64,000 nucleotides of DNA from Acanthosepion esculentum (GCA_964036315.1 OZ038500.1:55158925-55222924), one strand, 5' to 3'. Positions 30,970-42,927 are shown, counted from the stretch's first letter. Program-made: numbers and translations. Notes: a model not told the origin generated them from the sequence alone.

Positions 30970-32990
30970 ATATAAACATCCAATATCTGTTATGACTGTT
31001 AAGAGAAGACTTCTATTAGACTTAAAGATCTAAGAGAAACAGTTCCCCTATTAATTGCTGAATTAAATTCTACACATAAAGATACAATATCTGTTATGAC
31101 TGTTAAGAGAAGACTTCTATCAGGCTTAAAGAACTAAGAGAAACAGTTCCCCTATTAATTGCTGAATTTAATTCTACACATAAACATCCAATATCTGTTA
31201 TGACTGTTAAGAGAAGACTTCTATTAGGCTTAAAGATCTAAGAGAAACAGTTCCCCTATTAATTGCTGAATTAAATTCTACACATAAAGATACAATATCT
31301 GTTATGACTGTTAAGAGAAGACTTCTATCAGGCTTAAAGAACTAAGAGAAACAGTTCCCCTATTAATTGCTGAATTTAATTCAACACATAAACATCCAAT
31401 ATCTGTTATGACTGTTAAGAGAAGACTTCTATTAGGCTTAAAGATCTAAGAGAAACAGTTCCCCTATTAATTGCTGAATTAAATTCTACACATAAAGATA
31501 CAATATCTGTTATGACTGTTAAGAGAAGACTTCTATCAAGCTTAAAGAACTAAGAGAAACAGTTCCCCTATTAATTGCTGAATTTAATTCTACACATAAA
31601 CATCCAATATCTGTTATGACTGTTAAGAGAAGACTTCTATTAGGCTTAAAGATCTAAGAGAAACAGTTCCCCTATTAATTGCTGAATTAAATTCTACATA
31701 TAAAGATACAATATCTGTTATGACTGTTAAGAGAAGACTTCTATCAGGCTTAAAGAACTAAGAGAAACAGTTCCCCTATTAATTGCTGAATTTAATTCTA
31801 CACATAAACATCCAATATCTGTTATGACTGTTAAGAGAAGACATCTATCAGGCTTAAAGATCTAAGAGAAACAGTTCCCCTATTAATTGCTGAATTAAAT
31901 TCTACACATAAAGATACAATATCTGTTATGACTGTTAAGAGAAGACTTCTATCAGGCTTAAAGAACTAAGAGAAACAGTTCCCCTATTAATTGCTGAATT
32001 TAATTCTACACATAAACATCCAATATCTGTTATGACTGTTAAGAGAAGACATCTATCAGGCTTAAAGATCTAAGAGAAACAGTTCCCATATTAATTGCTG
32101 AATTAAATTCTACACATAAAGATACAATATCTGTTATGACTGTTAAGAGAAGACTTCTATCAGGCTTAAAGAACTAAGAGAAACAGTTCCCCTATTAATT
32201 GCTGAATTTAATTCTACACATAAACATCCAATATCTGTTATGACTGTTAAGAGAAGACTTCTATTAGGCTTAAAGATCTAAGAGAAACAGTTCCCCTATT
32301 AATTGCTGAATTAAATTCTACACATAAAGATACAATATCTGTTACGACTGTTAAGAGAAGACTTCTATCAGGCTTAAAGAACTAAGAGAAACAGTTCCCC
32401 TATTAATTGCTGAATTTAATTCTACACATAAACATCCAATATCTGTTATGACTGTTAAGAGAAGACTTCTATTAGGCTTAAAGATCTAAGAGAAACAGTT
32501 CCCCTATTAATTGCTGAATTAAATTCTACACATAAAGATACAATATCTGTTATGACTGTTAAGAGAAGACTTCTATCAGGCTTAAAGAACTAAGAGAAAC
32601 AGTTCCCCTATTAATTGCTGAATTTAATTCTACACATAAACATCCAATATCTGTTATGACTGTTAAGAGAAGACATCTATCAGGCTTAAAGAACTAAAAG
32701 AAACAGTTCCCCTATTAATTGCTGAATTTAATTCTACACATAAATATCCAATATCTGTTATGACTGTTAAGAGAAGACTTCTATTAGGCTTAAAGATCTA
32801 AGAGAAACAGTTCCCCTATTAATTGCTGAATTAAATTCTACACATAAAGATACAATATCTGTTATGACTGTTAAGAGAAGACTTCTATCAGGCTTAAAGA
32901 ACTAAGAGAAACAGTTCCCCTATTAATTGCTGAATTTAATTCTACACATAAACATCCAATATCTGTTATGACTGTTAAGAGAAGACTTCT
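30970..32990 (+). repeat. dimeric (208-bp) higher-order repeat inside the satellite
   Basis: Two monomer types alternate. One carries GAATTAAATTC and AAAGATAC, followed by CTATCAGG and GAACTAAG. The other carries AAACATCC, usually followed by CTATTAGG and GATCTAAG. AAAGATAC occurs at 31078, 31286, 31494, 31702, 31910, 32118, 32326 and 32534, exactly 208 bp apart. Inserted ACATCTATCAGG monomer types then break the alternation near 32.67 kb. Confidence 0.85.
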
Positions 32991-35360
32991 ATTAGGCTTA
33001 AAGAACTAAGAGAAACAGTTCCCCTATTAAATGCTGAATTTAATTCTACACATAAACATCCAATATCTGTTATGACTGTTAAGAGAAGACTTCTATTAGG
33101 CTTAAAGAACTAAGAGAAACAGTTCCCCTATTAAATGCTGAATTTAATTCTACACATAAACATCCAATATCTGTTATGACTGTTAAGAGAAGACTTCTAT
33201 CAGGCTTAAAGAACTAAGAGAAACAGTTCCCCTATTAAATGCTGAATTTAATTCTACACATAAACATCCAATATCTGTTATGACTGTTAAGAGAAGACTT
33301 CTATTAGGCTTAAAGAACTAAGAGAAACAGTTCCCCTATTAAATGCTGAATTTAATTCTACACATAAACATCCAATATCTGTTATGACTGTTAAGAGAAG
33401 ACATCTATCAGGCTTAAAGAACTAAAAGAAACAGTTCCCCTATTAATTGCTGAATTTAATTCTACATATAAACATCCAATATCTGTTATGACTGTTAAGA
33501 GAAGACTTCTATTAGGCTTAAAGAACTAAAAGAAACAGTTCCCCTATTAATTGCTGAATTTAATTCTACATATAAACATACAATATCTGTTATGACTGTT
33601 AAGAGAAGACTTCTATCAGGCTTAAAGAACTAAAAGAAACAGTTCCCCTATTAATTGCTGAATTTAATTCTACATATAAACATCCAATATCTGTTATGAC
33701 TGTTAAGAGAAGACATCTATCAGGCTTAAAGAACTAAGAGAAACAGTTCCCCTATTAATTGCTGAATTTATTTCTACACATAAACATCCAATATCTGTTA
33801 TGACTGTTAAGAGAAGACTTCTATTAGGCTTAAAGAACTAAGAGAAACAGTTCCCCTATTAAATGCTGAATTTAATTCTACACATAAACATCCAATATCT
33901 GTTATGACTGTTAAGAGAAGACATCTATCAGGCTTAAAGAACTAAGAGAAACAGTTCCCCTATTAAATGCTGAATTAAATTCTATAAATAAACATCCAAT
34001 ATCTGTTATTACTGTTAAGAGAAGACTTCTATCAGGCTTAAAGAACTAAGAGAAACAGTTCCCCTATTAAATGCTGAATTTAATTCTACACATAAACATC
34101 CAATATCTGTTATGACTGTTAAGAGAAGACTTCTATTAGGCTTAAAGAACTAAGAGAAACAGTTCCCCTATTAAATGCTGAATTTAATTCTACACATAAA
34201 CATCCAATATCTGTTATGACTGTTAAGAGAAGACTTCTATCAGGCTTAAAGAACTAAAAGAAACAGTTCCCCTATTAATTGCTGAATTTAATTCTACATA
34301 TAAACATACAATATCTGTTATGACTGTTAAGAGAAGACTTCTATCAGGCTTAAAGAACTAAAAGAAACAGTTCCCCTATTAATTGCTGAATTTAATTCTA
34401 CATATAAACATCCAATATCTGTTATGACTGTTAAGAGAAGACATCTATCAGGCTTAAAGAACTAAGAGAAACAGTTCCCCTATTAATTGCTTAATTTAAT
34501 TCTACACATAAACATCCAATATCTGTTATGACTGTTAAGAGAAGACTTCTATTAGGCTTAAAGAACTAAGAGAAACAGTTCCCCTATTAAATGCTGAATT
34601 TAATTCTACACATAAACATCCAATATCTGTTATGACTGTTAAGAGAAGACATCTATCAGGCTTAAAGAACTAAGAGAAACAGTTCCCCTATTAAATGCTG
34701 AATTTAATTCTACACATAAACATCCAATATCTGTTATGACTGTTAAGAGAAGACTTCTATTAGGCTTAAAGAACTAAGAGAAACAGTTCCCCTATTAAAT
34801 GCTGAATTTAATTCTACACATAAACATCCAATATCTGTTATGACTGTTAAGAGAAGACATCTATCAGGCTTAAAGAACTAAGAGAAACAGTTCCCCTATT
34901 AATTGCTGAATTTAATTCTACACATAAACATCCAATATCTGTTATGACTGTTAAGAGAAGACTTCTATCAGGCTTAAAGAACTAAAAGAAACAGTTCCCC
35001 TATTAATTGCTGAATTTAATTCTACATATAAACATCCAATATCTGTTATGACTGTTAAGAGAAGACTTCTATCAGGCTTAAAGAACTAAAAGAAACAGTT
35101 CCCCTATTAACTGCTGAATTTAATTCTACATATAAACATCCAATATCTGTTATGACTGTTAAGAGAAGACTTCTATTAGGCTTAAAGATCTAAGAGAAAC
35201 AGTTCCCCTATTAATTGCTGAATTAAATTCTACACATAAAGATACAATATCTGTTATGACTGTTAAGAGAAGACTTCTATCAGGCTTAAAGAACTAAGAG
35301 AAACAGTTCCCCTATTAAATGCTGAATTTAATTCTACACATAAACATCCAATATCTGTTA

Positions 35361-38300
35361 TGACTGTTAAGAGAAACTTCTATCAGGCTTAAAGAACAAA
35401 GAGAAACAGTTCCCCTATTAACTGCTGAATGTAATTCTACACATAAACATCCAATATCTGTTATGACTGTTAAGAGAAGACATCTATCAGGCTTAAAGAA
35501 CTAAAAGAAACAGTTCCCCTATTAATTGCTGAATTTAATTCTACATATAAACATCCAATATCTGTTATGACTGTTAAGAGAAGACTTCTATTAGGCTTAA
35601 AGAACTAAGAGAAACAGTTCCCCTATTAAATGCTGAATTTAATTCTACACATAAACATCCAATATCTGTTATGACTGTTAAGAGAAGACTTCTATTAGGC
35701 TTAAAGAACTAAGAGAAACAGTTCCCCTATTTAATGCTGAATTTAATTCTACACATAAACATCCAATATCTGTTATGACTGTTAAGAGAAGACTTCTATC
35801 AGGCTTAAAGAACTAAGAGAAACAGTTCCCCTATTAACTGCTGAATGTAATTCTACACATAAACATCCAATATCTGTTATGACTGTTAAAAGTAGACTTC
35901 TATTAGGCTTAAAGAACTAAGAGAAACAGTTCCCCTATTAATTGCTGAATTTAATTCTACACATAAACATCCAATATCTGTTATGACTGTTAAGAGAAGA
36001 CTTCTATTAGGCTTAAAGAACTAAGAGAAACAGTTCCCGTATTAACTGCTGAATTTAATTCTACACATAAACATCCAATATCTGTTATTACTGTTAAGAG
36101 AAGACTTCTATCAGGCTTAAAGAACTAAGAGAAACAGTTCCCCTATTAACTGCTGAATTTAAATCTACACATAAAAATCCAATATCTGTTATGACTGTTA
36201 AGAGAAGACTTCTATCAGGCTTAAAGAACTAAGAGAAACAGTTCCCCTATTAATTGCTGAATTTAATTCTATATATAAACATACAATATCTGTTATGACT
36301 GTTAAGAGAAGACTTCTATCAGACTTAAAGAACTAAGAGAGACAGTTCCCCTATTAACTCCTGAATTTATTTCTACACATAAACATCCAATATCTGTTAT
36401 GACTGTTAAGAGATGACTTCTATCAGTCTTAAAGAACTAAGAGAAACAGTTCCCCTATTAATTGCTGAATTTAATTCTACATATAAACATACAATATCTG
36501 TTATGACTGTTAAGAGAAGACTTCTATTAGGCTTAAAGAACTAAGAGATACAGTTCCCCTATTAATTGCTGAATTTAATTCTACACATAAACATCCAATA
36601 TCTGTTATGAGTGTTAAGAGAAGACTTCTATCAGGCTTAAAGAACTAAGAGAAACAGTTCCCCTATTAATTGCTGAACTTAATTCTACATATAAATATAC
36701 ATTATCTGTTAAGACTGTTAAGAGAAGACTTCTATTAGGCTTAAAGAACTAAGAGAAACAGTTCCCCTATCAATTGCTGAATTTAATTCTACACATAAAC
36801 ATCCAATATCTGTTATGACTGTTAAGAGAAGACTTCTATTAGGCCTAAAGAACTAAGAGAAACAGTTCCCCTATTAACTGCTGAATTTAAATCTACACAT
36901 AAAAATCCAATATCTGTTATGACTGTTAAGAGAAGACTTCTATCAGGCTTAAAGAACTAAGAGAAACAGTTCCCCTATTAACTGCTGAATGTAATTCTAC
37001 ACATAAACATCCAATATCTGTTATAACTGTTAAGAGAAGACTCTTATTAGGCTTAAAGAACTAAGAGAAACAGTTCCCGTATTAATTGCTGAATTTAATT
37101 CTACATATATACATACAATATCTGTTATGACTGTTAAGAGAAGACTTCTATTAGGCTTAAAGAACTAAGAGAAACAGTTCCCCTATTAACTGCTGAATTT
37201 AATTCTATATATAAACATCCAATATCTGTTATGACTGTTAAGAGAAGACTTCTATTAGGCTTAAAGATCTAAGAGAAACAGTTCCCCTATCAATTGCTGA
37301 ATTAAATTCTACACATAAAGATACAATATCTGTTATGACTGTTAAGAGAAGACTTCTATCAGGCTTAAAGAACTAAGAGAAACAGTTCCCCTATTAATTG
37401 CTGAATTTAATTCTACACATAAACATCCAATATCTGTTATGACTGTTAAGAGAAGACTTTTATTAGGCTTAAAGAACTAAGAGAAACAGTTCCCCTATTA
37501 ATTGCTGAATTTAATTCTACATATAAACATACAATATCTGTTATGACTGTTAAGAGAAGACTTCTATCAGGCTTAAAGAACTAAGAGAAACAGTTCCCCT
37601 ATTAACTGCTGAATTGAACTCTACACATAAAAATCCAATATCTGTTATGACTGTTAAGAGAAGACTTCTATCAGGCTTAAAGAACTAAGAGAAACAGTTC
37701 CCCTATTAACTGCTGAATTTAATTCTACATATAAACATACAATATCTGTTATGACTGTTAAGAGAAGACTTCTATCAGGCTTAAAGAACTAAGGGAAACA
37801 GTTCCCCTATTAACTGCTGAATTTAATTCTACACATGAACATCCAATATCTGTTATGACTGTTAAGAGAAGACTTCTATCAGGCTTAAAGAACTAAGAGA
37901 AACAGTTCCCCTATTAATTGCTGAATTTAATTCTATATATAAACATACAATATCTGTTATGACTGTTAAGAGAAGACTTCTATTAGGCTTAAAGAACTAA
38001 GAAAAACAGTTCCCCTATTAACTGCTGAATTTAATTCTACACATAAAAATCCAATATCTGTTATGACTGTTAAGAGAAGACTTCTATCAGACTTAAAGAA
38101 CTAAGAGAGACAGTTCCCCTATTAACTCCTGAATTTATTTCTACACATAAACATCCAATATCTGTTATGACTGTTAAGAGATGACTTCTATCAGTCTTAA
38201 AGAACTAAGAGAAACAGTTCCCCTATTAATTGCTGAATTTAATTCTACATATAAACATACAATATCTGTTATGACTGTTAAGAGAAGACTTCTATTAGGC

Positions 38301-41300
38301 TTAAAGAACTAAGAGATACAGTTCCCCTATTAATTGCTGAATTTAATTCTATATATAAACATACAATATCTGTTATGACTGTTAAGAGAAGACTTCTATC
38401 AGGCTTAAAGAACTAAGAGAAACAGTTCCCCTATTAATTGCTGAATTTAATTCTATATATAAACATACAATATCTGTTATGACTGTTAAGAGAAGACTTC
38501 TATCAGACTTAAAGAACTAAGAGAGACAGTTCCCCTATTAACTCCTGAATTTATTTCTACACATAAACATCCAATATCTGTTATGACTGTTAAGAGATGA
38601 CTTCTATCAGTCTTAAAGAACTAAGAGAAACAGTTCCCCTATTAATTGCTGAATTTAATTCTACATATAAACATACAATATCTGTTATGACTGTTAAGAG
38701 AAGACTTCTATTAGGCTTAAAGAACTAAGAGATACAGTTCCCCTATTAATTGCTGAATTTAATTCTACACATAAACATCCAATATCTGTTATGAGTGTTA
38801 AGAGAAGACTTCTATCAGGCTTAAAGGACTAAGAGAAACAGTTCCCCTATTAATTGCTGAACTTAATTCTACATATAAATATACATTATCTGTTAAGACT
38901 GTTAAGAGAAGACTTCTATTAGGCTTAAAGAACTAAGAGAAACAGTTCCCCTATCAATTGCTGAATTTAATTCTACACATAAACATCCAATATCTGTTAT
39001 GACTGTTAAGAGAAGACTTCTATTAGGCCTAAAGAACTAAGAGAAACAGTTCCCCTATTAACTGCTGAATTTAAATCTACACATAAAAATCCAATATCTG
39101 TTATGACTGTTAAGAGAAGACTTCTATTAGGCTTAAAGATCTAAGAGAAACAGTTCCCCTATCAATTGCTGAATTAAATTCTACACATAAAGATACAATA
39201 TCTGTTATGACTGTTAAGAGAAGACTTCTATCAGGCTTAAAGAACTAAGAGAAACAGTTCCCCTATTAATTGCTGAATTTAATTCTACACATAAACATCC
39301 AATATCTGTTATGACTGTTAAGAGAAGACTTTTATTAGGCTTAAAGAACTAAGAGAAACAGTTCCCCTATTAATTGCTGAATTTAATTCTACATATAAAC
39401 ATACAATATCTGTTATGACTGTTAAGAGAAGACTTCTATCAGGCTTAAAGAACTAAGAGAAACAGTTCCCCTATTAACTGCTGAATTGAACTCTACACAT
39501 AAAAATCCAATATCTGTTATGACTGTTAAGAGAAGACTTCTATCAGGCTTAAAGAACTAAGAGAAACAGTTCCCCTATTAACTGCTGAATTTAATTCTAC
39601 ATATAAACATACAATATCTGTTATGACTGTTAAGAGAAGACTTCTATCAGGCTTAAAGAACTAAGGGAAACAGTTCCCCTATTAACTGCTGAATTTAATT
39701 CTACACATGAACATCCAATATCTGTTATGACTGTTAAGAGAAGACTTCTATCAGGCTTAAAGAACTAAGAGAAACAGTTCCCCTATTAATTGCTGAATTT
39801 AATTCTATATATAAACATACAATATCTGTTATGACTGTTAAGAGAAGACTTCTATTAGGCTTAAAGAACTAAGAAAAACAGTTCCCCTATTAACTGCTGA
39901 ATTTAATTCTACACATAAAAATCCAATATCTGTTATGACTGTTAAGAGAAGACTTCTATCAGACTTAAAGAACTAAGAGAGACAGTTCCCCTATTAACTC
40001 CTGAATTTATTTCTACACATAAACATCCAATATCTGTTATGACTGTTAAGAGAAGACTTCTATTAGGCTTAAAGAACTAAGAGAAACAGTTCCCCTATTA
40101 ACTGCTGAATTTAATTCTACACATGAACATCCAATATCTGTTATGACTGTTAAGAGAAGACTTCTATCAGGCTTAAAGAACTAAGAGAAACAGTTCCCCT
40201 ATTAATTGCTGAATTTAATTCTATATATAAACATACAATATCTGTTATGACTGTTAAGAGAAGACTTCTATTAGGCTTAAAGAACTAAGAAAAACAGTTC
40301 CCCTATTAACTGCTGAATTTAATTCTACACATAAACATCCAATATCTGTTATGACTGTTAAGAGAAGACTTCTATCAGACTTAAAGAACTAAGAGAGACA
40401 GTTCCCCTATTAACTCCTGAATTTATTTCTACACATGAATATCCAATATCTGTTATGACTGTTAAGAGAAGACTTCTATCAGGCTTAAAGAACTAAGAGA
40501 AACAGTTCCCCTATTAATTGCTGAATTTAATTCTACATATAAACATACAATATCTGTTATGACTGTTAAGAGAAGACTTCTATTAGGCTTAAAGAACTAA
40601 GTGATACAGTTCCCCTATTAATTGCTGAATTTAATTCTACACATAAACATCCAATATCTGTTATGAGTGTTAAGAGAAGACTTCTATCAGGCTTAAAGAA
40701 CTAAGAGAAACAGTTCCCCTATTATATGCTGAATTTAATTCTACATATAAATATACATTATCTGTTATGACTGTTAAGAGAAGACTTCTATTAGGCTTAA
40801 AGAACTAAGAGAAACAGTTCCCCTATTAACTGCTGAATTGAATTCTACACATAAACATACTATATCTGTTATGACTGTTAAGAGAAGACTTCTATTAGGA
40901 TTAAAGAAGTAAGAGAAACAGTTCCCCTATTAATTGCTGAATTTAATTCTACACATAAACATCCAATATCTGTTATGACTGTTAAGACAAGACTTCTATT
41001 TGGCTTAAAGAACTAAGAGAAACAGTTCCCCTATTAATTGCTGAATTTTACTCTACACATAAACATCCAATATCTGTTATGACTGTTAAGAGAAGACTTC
41101 TATTAGGCTTAAAGAACTAAGAGAAACCATTCCCATATTAATTGCTGAATTTAATTCTACACATAAAGATACAATATCTGTTATGACTGTTAAGAGAAGA
41201 CTACTATCAGGCTTAAGAACTAAGAGAAACAGTTCCCCTATTAATTGCTGAATTTAATTCTACACATAAAGATCCAATATCTGTTATGACTGTTAAGAGA

Positions 41301-41463
41301 AGACTTCTATTAGGCTTAAAGGACTAAGAGAAACAGTTCCCCTATAAACTGCTGAATTTAATTCTACACATGAACATACAATACCTGTTATGACTGTTAA
41401 GAGAAGACTTCTATTAGGCTTAAAGAAATAAGAGAAACTGGTCTCCAATAACTGCTGAATTTA
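35361..41463 (+). repeat. heterogeneous right flank of the satellite array
   Basis: Monomers here are more varied than in the interior and include the only two net deletions (monomers starting at 35361 and 41184). Variants rare elsewhere are common: TCTATATATAA, GAGAGACAG, GATGACTTC with CAGTCTTA, ATTAACTCCTG and AAGGGAAAC. Blocks still recur: 4-monomer repeats (GAGAGACAG at 38105 and 38521, and at 39977 and 40393) and a 9-monomer segment at 37.24-38.18 and 39.11-40.05 kb (offset 1872 bp). The last monomer (41391 on) decays and ends at 41463. Confidence 0.85.
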
Positions 41464-41746
41464 GGATGTGTATCAATGAAGAAAGCTCTATTAAAAATGA
41501 GAAAATAAGTTAGGAAAGAACAACACGGGCAAATAGCGCAACGATTCTATTTTAGAAGATTGGAATAAGGTTCGATAGACTGACGAGTTCAAATTTGAGC
41601 ATTTGGAAGTAACTGAAGAGTTTCAGACAAACTCTTTCCAAATGAATGAGTGAAAATTGCATTGTGCCAACTGTTAAGCACGTTGGTGCTGCTTGAATGC
41701 TTTGAGGATATTTTGGATGTGAGATTGCTGGAGACTTTGTTCAAAT
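41464..41746 (+). pseudogene. Tc1-like transposase remnant, first partial copy of the catalytic domain
   Basis: Begins where the satellite stops and reads GCVSMKKALLK, which in Tc1-like transposases follows the DNA-binding region (GLKGCV...). Further along is a tryptophan/aspartate segment read as EDWNKVR-stop-TDEFKF near 41556-41603. TDE corresponds to the first catalytic aspartate of the DDE/D triad. A degenerate stretch matching the CVVPTVKHGGGSVMVWGCF region follows near 41660-41730. Several stop codons and frame changes make it non-functional. It is repeated 308 bp downstream: GGATGTGTAT is at 41464 and 41772. What is seen is the motif order; family membership rests on general knowledge of Tc1/mariner proteins. 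Confidence 0.85.
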
Positions 41747-42443
41747 TAAGAGATGACTTCCTGGGCTTAAAGGATGTGTATCCGTTAAGAAAGCTCCATT
41801 AAAAAAGGAAAATCAATTAGAAAAGTCTAAAATGGGATTTTAGAAGATTGGAAAAAGTTATGATAGACTGATGAGTTAAAACTTGAGCTTTTTAGAAGTA
41901 AACGAGGAGTGTTTGTCAGACGAAATGCTTCCGAACAAATGAGTGAACATTGTGTTGTGCATGCTGATGGTACTGTAATGGTTTGAAGATGTTTTAGAGG
42001 TGATATTGCCTTTGAGTTTGTACAAATTAAAGCCATTATGTGAAAGCCAGTGTATCATTCAATACTGCAGAGGCATGCAATTCCTTCTGGATGCCGCATC
42101 ATTGGAAAAACGTTTGTTTTGCAAAAAGATAATGATCCAAAACACAGCTCAAAACTGTGTACAAATAATGTAAGGGAGACAAGGGATTTTTTTTAAAATC
42201 ATGACTTGACACTCCCTCCATCAGTTTCCAGATCTTTCACCAGTCGAACGAGTCTGGGACGAGATTGATCGTAAAGTTCGAAGTGAACTGCCTAAGAATA
42301 AGCAAGATTTGTTTACACATTTACACACTGCTTGGGAATGACTTCCACCAATATACTTTTACAAGTTATTTGAAAGGATGCCAAGAATTTGCTCTGCTGT
42401 AAACAATGCTCGTTGTGGATTCTTCGTTTAAAAGAAAATATAA
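41747..42443 (+). pseudogene. Tc1-like transposase remnant, second copy with catalytic domain and C-terminus
   Basis: Bases 41747-41771 resemble satellite monomer positions 9-35 and run straight into GCVSVKKAPLKK. This keeps the ancestral join between DNA-binding and catalytic parts. Recognisable translated segments, in changing frames, are CVVHADGTVMV, HAIPSGCRIIGK, FVLQKDNDPKHSSKLC (second catalytic aspartate, near 42115-42160), SPVERVWDEIDRKVR (catalytic glutamate, near 42235-42285) and YKLFERMPRICSAV (C-terminus, near 42360-42405). These match the Tc1 D-D34E lineage. Internal stops and frameshifts abolish function. Open frames on the minus strand here (41827-42058) are antisense shadows. 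Confidence 0.92.
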
Positions 42444-42584
42444 AGTTGTTTAATTCAAGTTATAAATATCTTGTATTCATTTTGATTTAAATTATTGTAT
42501 AATTACATGCAAACATAGAAAAAATAAATTTATTTCTTTAAAGACATGAATCTTGTTTCATATTTAAAGTTTAGTTTAGAGGAA

Positions 42585-42618
42585 AAATCAATGTGCTCCC
42601 AAACTTTTCGTTAGTAGT
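42585..42618 (+). repeat. probable 3' terminal inverted repeat of the Tc1-like element
   Basis: About 140 bases after the transposase C-terminus lies TGTGCTCCCAAACTTTTCG. It resembles terminal repeats of Tc1-like elements, which commonly contain CTCCCAAACTTTTG. It leads into a short TAG run and then (TA)n, consistent with TA target-site insertion. The matching 5' terminal repeat is not visible and may lie beyond the satellite, left of the window. Confidence 0.6.
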
Positions 42619-42629
42619 AGTAGTAGTAG

Positions 42630-42680
<51 letters not shown>
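42611..42680. repeat. (TAG)n then (TA)n microsatellite
   Basis: About seven TAG units followed by about 24 TA units. It directly abuts a 29-bp palindrome at 42681. Confidence 0.95.
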
Positions 42681-42681
<1 letters not shown>

Positions 42682-42709
42682 GCAATCGTCAGCTGGTCTG
42701 ACGATTGCG
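42681..42709. repeat. short perfect hairpin beside (TA)n
   Basis: CGCAATCGTCAG, a 5-base loop (CTGGT), then CTGACGATTGCG: a 12-bp perfect stem at the end of a (TA)n tract. Confidence 0.85.
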
Positions 42710-42839
42710 TCTAGCATGAAACAGATTGTCGCCTCTAAGTGTTGACTTCAATGTTCACTTTTATATATACGCACGCTCTATCTCTGATATTGAGCACATT
42801 ATCCCATAAATATAGCACACAATAAAACTATATTTCTTC

Positions 42840-42840
<1 letters not shown>

Positions 42841-42927
<87 letters not shown>

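Larger units (their letters stand above)
1..41463 (+). repeat. 104-bp satellite array derived from a Tc1-like transposase fragment
   Basis: Head-to-tail array of a 104-bp, AT-rich monomer (about 31% G+C). Taking TGACTGTTAAGAGAAG as the start, monomers begin at 1, 105, 209 and so on to 35361 in exact phase (340 x 104). One-base deletions occur in the monomers starting at 35361 and 41184. There are 398 full monomers plus a partial one (41391-41463), and the array is open at the left edge. Recurrent variable positions within the monomer are 19 (T/A), 25 (T/C), 37 (A/T), 42 (G/A), 63 (T/A/C), 72 (T/G), 83 (C/T), 89 (C/G) and 92 (C/A). Read across the junction the monomer gives HPISVMTVKRRLLLGLK, similar to the Tc1 transposase helix-turn-helix end. 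The frame then stops at TAA (positions 39-41), so no long protein is encoded. Nothing else is inserted anywhere in the array. Centromeric or other function cannot be judged from sequence. Confidence 0.97.

Noticed and set aside
1..41463. CRISPR-like regular array
   Set aside because: The repeat is contiguous with no spacers, and the setting is clearly eukaryotic. It is a satellite.
1..41463. Array as a functional helix-turn-helix peptide gene
   Set aside because: The frame has no plausible start context, ends in TAA each unit, shifts frame between units, and its variants change amino acids freely.
1..41463. Array as a centromere
   Set aside because: Satellite structure alone cannot show centromere identity; no centromeric-histone evidence is available.
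1..41463. Hammerhead ribozyme in the satellite monomer
   Set aside because: Neither strand of the consensus contains a CTGATGA-type core followed by GAAA.
41827..42058. Two minus-strand open frames
   Set aside because: They are antisense to the Tc1-like pseudogene and match no domain.
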